DNA of 11,320 bases from assembly GCA_903958265.1 (NCBI GenBank), contig CAJBSQ010000341.1:1-11320 (forward strand), given 5' to 3'. This document shows, one piece after another, positions 6,779 through 11,320 of this stretch. The stretch is from an uncultured Planctomycetaceae bacterium. Lineage in GTDB: Bacteria > Planctomycetota > Planctomycetia > Pirellulales > UBA1268. The notes beneath the pieces are model-generated. The model made no database searches. It saw only the letters and a program-made list of their open reading frames with translations, and was not told the DNA's origin. The position numbers were made by a program, and so were the translations under genes. How positions within the stretch are numbered: the stretch's first letter is position 1; every line of letters starts with the position of its first letter.

Positions 6779-7669
6779 GTGGTCGACGAAGTTCTCACGC
6801 CCGCGCCGGCATCGGCCGCTCCCTTCGCTTCCGGGCGGCTCGGCTTTCAGGCCAGGGCCGTGCTCGTGGGCACCGCCATCGACGTCGCGGCCCTCGGCTC
6901 CACCGACCGTACCGGCAACGCGCCGCTGGTCGTCGAACTGATCGGCTCCTCGCTCGGTGCCGCCATCGCCGGCAGCCGGCCCACGGGCAACGGCGTCGCG
7001 GTGCTCTTTCGTTACGGAGCGATCGTGTTCTTCGATGCCTCGCCGGGGGCGATCACGGAGTATGTCCGGCAGCTGGTCCCGCACATCCGCCAGCCCTCTC
7101 CGCTCGCCGAGCAGGAGACGGAGGTGCTCGACATCCGCGTTGATCCCGCGGGCAAGGAGACGATCGAGGGCAACACCCTGGTGCTCGCCGACGTCACGCT
7201 CGAGAAGCTGCAGCTGGTGGCCGACGTGCTCGCCAAGAGCGTGTCGCTCGCCCATCACGAGCGGGCAATCGAGCGGCAGTTCGAACGGATCGAGCCGTTC
7301 GCCGCCAACCTCGACCACTGGGGCCGCGGCGGTCGCGCGGCCCGCGAACTCCTCCAGCACCTCGGCACCGCGCTGCTCGCCGAACACAGCGTCGTGGCGG
7401 GCGCCAGAGTCGACGACTCTCCCGAGCTGCTCTGGGATCACCCCGAGCTCGAGCGGCTCTGGGCCCGCGTCCGCGATGATTTCGAGATCCGCGAACGCTA
7501 CGCCGCGCTGCACGGCAAGCTGTCGCTGATCACCCGCACGGCCGAGACGGCACTGGAGTTTCTGCAGAACCGCCGCTCGCTCCGCGTCGAGTGGGCGATC
7601 GTGGGGCTGATCGTGTTTGAAATCGCGGTCACGCTCGTGCAGTGGGCGCTCGGTGTCGGCGGCCACTGA
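6779..7669 (+). CDS. RMD1/DUF155-family membrane-anchored protein
   Basis: The protein has 296 residues from the GTG at 6779. It resembles the DUF155/RMD1 (YagE) family, which includes yeast Rmd1/Rmd8/Sif2 and human RMND1, a mitochondrial translation factor; bacterial members have no settled function. Family signs are the N-terminal globular part with VLFRYGAIVFFD, a long helical middle with charged residues, and a C-terminal NRRSLRVEW followed by one transmembrane helix (about 272-291) and a short tail, giving a tail-anchored protein facing the cytoplasm. The start is uncertain: the GTG at 6779 has GGAG eight bases upstream, whereas a GTG at 6662 would add 39 low-complexity residues without a good ribosome site. 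A TTGACG hexamer lies at 6614-6619, but no -10 follows at normal spacing. It ends 79 bases before the M16 peptidase gene. Confidence 0.8.
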   Translation: MVDEVLTPAPASAAPFASGRLGFQARAVLVGTAIDVAALGSTDRTGNAPLVVELIGSSLGAAIAGSRPTGNGVAVLFRYGAIVFFDASPGAITEYVRQLVPHIRQPSPLAEQETEVLDIRVDPAGKETIEGNTLVLADVTLEKLQLVADVLAKSVSLAHHERAIERQFERIEPFAANLDHWGRGGRAARELLQHLGTALLAEHSVVAGARVDDSPELLWDHPELERLWARVRDDFEIRERYAALHGKLSLITRTAETALEFLQNRRSLRVEWAIVGLIVFEIAVTLVQWALGVGGH

Positions 7670-7712
7670 TCCGCTCCCGCGGCACGACTCGTCGCGGAGT
7701 CTCCCCGTCGGG

Positions 7713-7718
7713 TATAAA
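7713..7718 (+). promoter_or_regulatory. Possible -10 element upstream of M16 operon
   Basis: TATAAA stands out as an AT-rich hexamer in GC-rich DNA, about 30 bases before the ATG of the first M16 gene. No good -35 lies 16-18 bases upstream. It may be an extended or activator-dependent promoter for the three-gene operon, or chance. Confidence 0.3.
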
Positions 7719-7748
7719 CGCACCGCCCCCTCCCCCAGGATCCGTGTC

Positions 7749-9293
7749 ATGCGCGTTGCCCCGTTCGCCAGCCTGTGTATCGCCCTCCTGCTCTCCATCT
7801 CTGCCCACGCGCAGAAGGTCGCGGTGGAGGAGTTCACGCTCCCCAACGGCATGCAGTTCCTGCTCGTGCCGCGGACCGACCAGCCCAACGCGGTCACCGC
7901 CGGCTGGATCGCCCGGGTCGGGAGCGTGAATGAGCGGCCGGGCATCACCGGCATCAGCCATTTCTTCGAGCACATGATGTTCAAGGGCACCAACACGATC
8001 GGCACCAAGGATCCCGCGAAAGACGCGACCTACCGCGCCGAGCAGAAGGCGATCCGCGACGAGATCAACCGGGCCATCTGGACGCGGCAGTACGACCGCT
8101 TTCTTCGCGGCGAGATCGACGATCCGTGGAACCCGGCAAACGACACCCAGGAACTCCGCGTGCTCCGCGGGAAGCTCGACGCGCTGATCCGGGCCCAGCA
8201 GGGACGAGGAGACGGCGGCCCGGAGGCCGGCACGATCGTCAAAGACGAGTTCGATCAGGTCTACACGAAGGCCGGCGGCAGCGGCATGAACGCCTTCACG
8301 TCGTACGACCTCACCTGCTACTTCATCACCGTGCCGTCGAACAAGCTCGAGCTCTGGGCCTGGATGGAGAGCGACCGGCTCGACGACAGCGTGTTTCGCG
8401 AGTTTTACTCGGAACGCGACGTCGTGCACGAGGAGCGGCGGCTCCGCACGGAGAGCACGCCCACGGGTAAGTTCGAGGAGCAGTTCGACGCCATGTTTTG
8501 GGCGTCGAGCGGCTATTCGTGGCCGGTGATCGGCTGGGCGACCGACCTCAACAGCTACACGTTCGAGCAGGCGCAGGATTACTGGAACGTCTACTACCGG
8601 CCCAACAACCTGGTGGGCATTCTCGTCGGTGACTTCGACCCGGCCCGGGCGAAGCGGCTGATCACCAACTACTTCTCGCGGCTGGAGCGGGGCCCGTCAT
8701 CGCCCCCGCCGGTGATCACGCTGGAGGTCGAGCAGCTCGCCGAGCAGCGGATGAACGCGACCGGCGACGTGCCGCCGTCGATCGAGGTCCGGTACCACAC
8801 GGTGCCCGCCGGACACGTCGACAGCTACCCGCTCGACATGCTCGCCGAGGTGCTCAACGACCGCACCGGCAGGCTCTACAAGGGCCTCGTGGAGGGCCGG
8901 GGAATTGCGGCAGCCGCCCAGGCCGCCTCCGACACGAGAAAGTATGCCGGGGTGTTCGCCATCACGGGGCAGGCCCGCGGCGAGGCAACGCCGGAGCAGT
9001 TCGAGGCGGCCTGGCTGGAGGAACTGGCTCAGCTGCAGGCGGCCGAGGTTCCCGAGCGGGAGCTTCGCAAGGTGAAAAACCGCGTTGCGGCCCAAAACTA
9101 CCGCAAGCTGGAGAACAACATGTCGCTGTTCTACAGCCTGGCTTTTTCGGAGGCGCTGCTCGACTGGCGGGAGATCAACGAGGGGCCCGCCAAGTACGAG
9201 GCCGTGACCGCCGCCGATATCCGCCGCGTCGCCAACCGGTATTTCAAAGAGACCAACCGCAGCGTGGCCACCTACCGCCGGAAGCCCGACTGA
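7749..9293 (+). CDS. Secreted M16 zinc metallopeptidase, catalytic subunit
   Basis: The precursor has 514 residues. A signal peptide (1-21) ends in AHA before Q22, so the enzyme acts in the periplasm or outside the cell. The M16 (pitrilysin/insulinase/processing peptidase) inverted zinc motif HxxEH is intact as HFFEH (71-75). A third ligand is likely the glutamate in VVHEERRLRTE (E228 or E229). The spacing from HxxEH to that glutamate is about 153 residues, roughly twice the usual; the excess is a charged helical insertion (about 88-165) before AGGSGMNAFTS. A second M16 domain fold follows (about 285-510), but the Arg/Tyr pair motif is not evident in it. The ATG has AGGA eight bases upstream. 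The next gene begins 49 bases later and encodes an M16 homologue with the complementary motif, so a heterodimer is likely. Confidence 0.92.
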   Translation: MRVAPFASLCIALLLSISAHAQKVAVEEFTLPNGMQFLLVPRTDQPNAVTAGWIARVGSVNERPGITGISHFFEHMMFKGTNTIGTKDPAKDATYRAEQKAIRDEINRAIWTRQYDRFLRGEIDDPWNPANDTQELRVLRGKLDALIRAQQGRGDGGPEAGTIVKDEFDQVYTKAGGSGMNAFTSYDLTCYFITVPSNKLELWAWMESDRLDDSVFREFYSERDVVHEERRLRTESTPTGKFEEQFDAMFWASSGYSWPVIGWATDLNSYTFEQAQDYWNVYYRPNNLVGILVGDFDPARAKRLITNYFSRLERGPSSPPPVITLEVEQLAEQRMNATGDVPPSIEVRYHTVPAGHVDSYPLDMLAEVLNDRTGRLYKGLVEGRGIAAAAQAASDTRKYAGVFAITGQARGEATPEQFEAAWLEELAQLQAAEVPERELRKVKNRVAAQNYRKLENNMSLFYSLAFSEALLDWREINEGPAKYEAVTAADIRRVANRYFKETNRSVATYRRKPD

Positions 9294-9342
9294 CCCGCAG
9301 CCGCGGACGTTCCATCACTCGCCCATCTCCCACGGACCATTC

Positions 9343-10968
9343 ATGAGCCATCGCCCGTTCCCCACCAGCGTCCGGTTCCTCATCGTCGCCGGCCTGCTCC
9401 TTAGCTCCGTCGGCCCGCGCCTGAGCTTCTTCGGCCTGCGCCTGAGTTTCTTCGGCCCGCGGCAGGCCGATGCCGCGGGTCCGACCGCGACAGCCACCGC
9501 CACCGCAACGGTGTCCGCCGTGGCCGCACCTGCCGCGGTGCCGGCGATCCCGAAGCGTCCTGAGGAGATCGTTTTCGAGCCGCTGGCGTTCGAGCCCCCC
9601 AGCGCCCAGAGCTTCCGCCGCGTGCTGCCCGACGGCACCGTCGCCTACCTCGCGCCTTCTCACGAGTTCCCGCTCGTCACGGTGTCGATCACGTTCAAGG
9701 GAGGCTCCTCGCTCGACCCGGCCGACGTTCCTGGGCTGGCGTCGATGACGGCCCGGATGATCCGCGAAGGGGGCACGACCAAGCGAAAGCCCGCCGAGTT
9801 CGACGAGACGCTCGACTTCCTCGCCACCGAGGTGGGCGTGTCGGCCAACGACACGTTCACGACCGCCACGATGAACTGCCTGAAGACCAACTTCGACGAG
9901 AGCCTCGCCCTGTTCGTGGAGATGCTGCGAACACCCGGCTTCGATGCCGGCCGGCTCGAAACTTCCAAGGCCCGCGTGATCGAGAGCCTCAAGCAGCGAA
10001 ACGACGACGCCTCGTCGATCATCGGCCGCGAATGGAAGCGGCTGCTCTACGGCCCCGACCACTTCGAGGCCTCCGAGCCGACCGACACGACCGTCGCGGC
10101 GATCGACCGCGCCCGGCTCACTGCGATGCATCGCCGGATCGTCCATCCGGGCAATGCGATCGTGTCGGTCTCGGGTGATTTTGCGGAGCCAGAGATGCTG
10201 GCGAAACTTGAGCGGGCCTTCACGGGCTGGGAGCGGTCCGCGGTCGCCCCGGGCCCCGTCGCTCCCACGGCGACCCTCGCGCCCGGTCTCTACCACGTGC
10301 CCAAAGACATCCCCCAGGGCAAGGTGGTGATGGGCTGCCGGGCGATCACGCGAGACGATCCCGACGCCATCCCGCTGCTGCTCCTCAACGAGATCCTCGG
10401 CGCCGGTGGATTCACCAGCCGGCTGATGCAGAAGGTGCGGAGCAACGAAGGACTCGCCTACTCGGTCCGCTCTTCGCTCGCCCCCAAGGTCGACTATCCG
10501 GGTGAGTTCCGGGCCGGCTTCGAGAGCAAGAGCGCGACGGTGGCCCTGGCGACGAAGATCGTGCTCGATGAGATCGCGACGGTCCGCAAGGAACTGGTGA
10601 CCGAAGACGAACTCGACACCGCGAAAAAGAGCGTCATCGAGACCTTCCCGCGGCAGTTCGAGAGCAAGCCGGCGATGCTCCGTGTGTTCGTCAACGACGA
10701 GTGGACGAAGCGGCCGGCCGACTACTGGAAGACCTTCCGGGCGAAGGTGGCAGCGGTGACCCGAGAGGACCTCCAGCGGGTGGCTGCAAAGCACCTCGAC
10801 CCAGCCACGATGGCGATCCTGGTGGTTGGCGATTGGGACACCATCGCGAAGGGTGACCTTCAGGGCCGCGCCACGATGAACGAGTTCTTCAAGGGCGCGG
10901 TGAAGCACCTGCCGCTCCGCGACCCCCTCACGCTCCAGCCCCTGCCCGCCGAGACGCCCACGAAATGA
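9343..10968 (+). CDS. Secreted M16 family protein, non-catalytic partner subunit
   Basis: The precursor has 541 residues. A hydrophobic N-terminus (about 10-21) looks like a signal sequence, followed by a duplicated RLSFFG peptide and an Ala/Thr-rich linker (about 45-66). The M16 fold starts near residue 75. Where active enzymes have HxxEH this protein has SMTAR (134-138), so zinc is not bound there. The C-terminal half keeps the glycine-rich GAGGFTSRLMQKV loop (353 on) with R360, and Y373 in GLAYSV, equivalent to the Arg/Tyr pair that binds substrate in M16 enzymes. Such division of HxxEH and Arg/Tyr between two subunits is known from mitochondrial processing peptidase and bacterial heteromeric M16B enzymes. 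The gene lies 49 bases after the catalytic partner and overlaps the following small gene by 4 bases. The ribosome site before the ATG is weak. Confidence 0.92.
   Translation: MSHRPFPTSVRFLIVAGLLLSSVGPRLSFFGLRLSFFGPRQADAAGPTATATATATVSAVAAPAAVPAIPKRPEEIVFEPLAFEPPSAQSFRRVLPDGTVAYLAPSHEFPLVTVSITFKGGSSLDPADVPGLASMTARMIREGGTTKRKPAEFDETLDFLATEVGVSANDTFTTATMNCLKTNFDESLALFVEMLRTPGFDAGRLETSKARVIESLKQRNDDASSIIGREWKRLLYGPDHFEASEPTDTTVAAIDRARLTAMHRRIVHPGNAIVSVSGDFAEPEMLAKLERAFTGWERSAVAPGPVAPTATLAPGLYHVPKDIPQGKVVMGCRAITRDDPDAIPLLLLNEILGAGGFTSRLMQKVRSNEGLAYSVRSSLAPKVDYPGEFRAGFESKSATVALATKIVLDEIATVRKELVTEDELDTAKKSVIETFPRQFESKPAMLRVFVNDEWTKRPADYWKTFRAKVAAVTREDLQRVAAKHLDPATMAILVVGDWDTIAKGDLQGRATMNEFFKGAVKHLPLRDPLTLQPLPAETPTK
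9412..9462 (+). repeat. 21-bp tandem repeat within M16 partner gene
   Basis: Two 21-base units (9412-9432 and 9433-9453) differ at two positions and are followed by a partial third (9454-9462, GGCCCGCGG). In frame they encode GPRLSFFGLRLSFFGPR at the end of the signal region, so the reading frame is kept. This looks like replication slippage in an unconstrained leader segment. Confidence 0.8.
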
Positions 10969-11222
10969 CGGCTCGCATGCTCCGACGTGCGATCGTGGTG
11001 GCCGCCATCTTCGACGTCGGCCTCGCGGCCGCCGCATCACCGTCGATCGTCGCCCCGCCGCCGGGCAGCGGCCCCGTGGCCCGATCCCAGACCCGCACGT
11101 GGCGGCACCGTCGCTCGACGGTACGGATGATCCGTCGCACGCCCGAGGTGATGCGGGAAGACGCGGCGCGGATCAAGCGGGGCGACCTGTTCAGCACCTG
11201 GTCCAACGCAGCCGGCAACTAG
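10965..11222 (+). CDS. Small, probably secreted protein of unknown function
   Basis: The protein has 85 residues. I do not recognise a family. The N-terminus (MTARMLRRAIVVAAIFDVGLAAAASP) has the positive-hydrophobic-AxA pattern of a signal peptide with cleavage near residues 23-25. The mature part is short and basic, with many arginines (TWRHRRSTVRMIRR), and ends in a helix-like acidic/basic stretch. The ATG overlaps the stop of the M16 partner gene (ATGA), which is the main support for it being real and in the same operon. It might be a substrate, inhibitor or chaperone of the M16 pair, or unrelated. The opposite strand is also open here but has no comparable start signal. Confidence 0.55.
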   Translation: MTARMLRRAIVVAAIFDVGLAAAASPSIVAPPPGSGPVARSQTRTWRHRRSTVRMIRRTPEVMREDAARIKRGDLFSTWSNAAGN

Positions 11223-11320
11223 ACCGCATCCAAGTTATGTGAAGCGTCGTCTCCGTAAGCGAGGGCGGGTAGGCGAAGGGGGTCGGCGAACGCTCGCGGA
11301 GCCTTGGGCGTATCCTCGCC
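11223..11320. other. Intergenic end of window, no gene seen
   Basis: These last 98 bases contain no convincing reading frame or T-tailed terminator. A small hairpin GCGA-ACGC-TCGC lies at 11286-11297. The GTAAGCGAGGGCGGG motif followed by GGCGAAGGGGG looks like the kind of dispersed palindromic or repetitive intergenic element found in planctomycete genomes, but only one copy is visible here, so this is a guess. Confidence 0.25.

Noticed and set aside
7617..7748. Upstream extension of the M16 catalytic gene
   Set aside because: It overlaps the RMD1-family gene and buries a clear signal peptide; the ATG at 7749 has AGGA at proper spacing.
6710..8008. 432-codon minus-strand frame opposite the RMD1 gene
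   Set aside because: It covers two plus-strand genes and their spacer; composition is antisense-like and no start signal or domain is visible.
9244..11040. 598-codon minus-strand frame opposite the M16 partner gene
   Set aside because: Mirror frame of biased codons; the translation is rich in Arg, His and Gly with no recognisable domain, and the plus-strand product is an evident M16 protein.

Overview
The window is high-GC bacterial chromosome with dense, short-spaced genes. Gene content and style suggest a planctomycete-like organism: a small membrane-anchored protein with a C-terminal CxxCH haem site, a response regulator fused to a PP2C phosphatase, and secreted M16 peptidase pairs. No ribosomal RNA or other clade-defining marker is present, so this placement is an inference of moderate confidence. 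I see no insertion sequence, integrase, CRISPR array or phage gene.

Left edge (1-860, minus strand): four tRNA genes are transcribed in the order Thr(TGT), Tyr(GTA), Gly(TCC), Thr(GGT). This is the order found upstream of an elongation factor Tu gene in Escherichia coli (thrU-tyrU-glyT-thrT-tufB), so a tuf gene is predicted just left of position 1. Next (929-2113, minus) is a response regulator-PP2C protein phosphatase of the RsbU/SpoIIE type.

Middle (2114-5700): a divergent intergenic region carries a strong 17-bp inverted repeat. To its right, on the plus strand, is an 828-residue HerA/DUF87-like ATPase with a coiled-coil C-terminus. Its stop overlaps the start of purU (10-formyltetrahydrofolate deformylase) by 4 bases, and a GC-rich hairpin follows the purU stop. 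Convergent to these, on the minus strand, a hemerythrin-like protein (6140-6601) overlaps a downstream gene for a membrane-anchored c-type haem protein resembling cytochrome c' (5722-6147). The pair could bind O2, NO or electrons.

Right (6662-11320, plus strand): an RMD1/DUF155-family protein with a C-terminal membrane anchor is followed by a likely three-gene operon. The operon encodes a secreted M16 metallopeptidase with an intact HxxEH site, a secreted M16 homologue that has lost that site but keeps an Arg/Tyr pair, and a small secreted-looking protein coupled by a 4-base overlap. The two M16 proteins probably form one heteromeric peptidase with divided roles. The last 98 bases hold no gene I can support.

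The most interesting points are the complementary M16 pair with its coupled small protein, the hemerythrin/cytochrome pair, the coupling of the ATPase to purU, the intergenic inverted repeat, and the guanine-free transcribed tract between two tRNAs. No clearly new multi-gene system (defence, toxin-antitoxin, biosynthetic) is visible.
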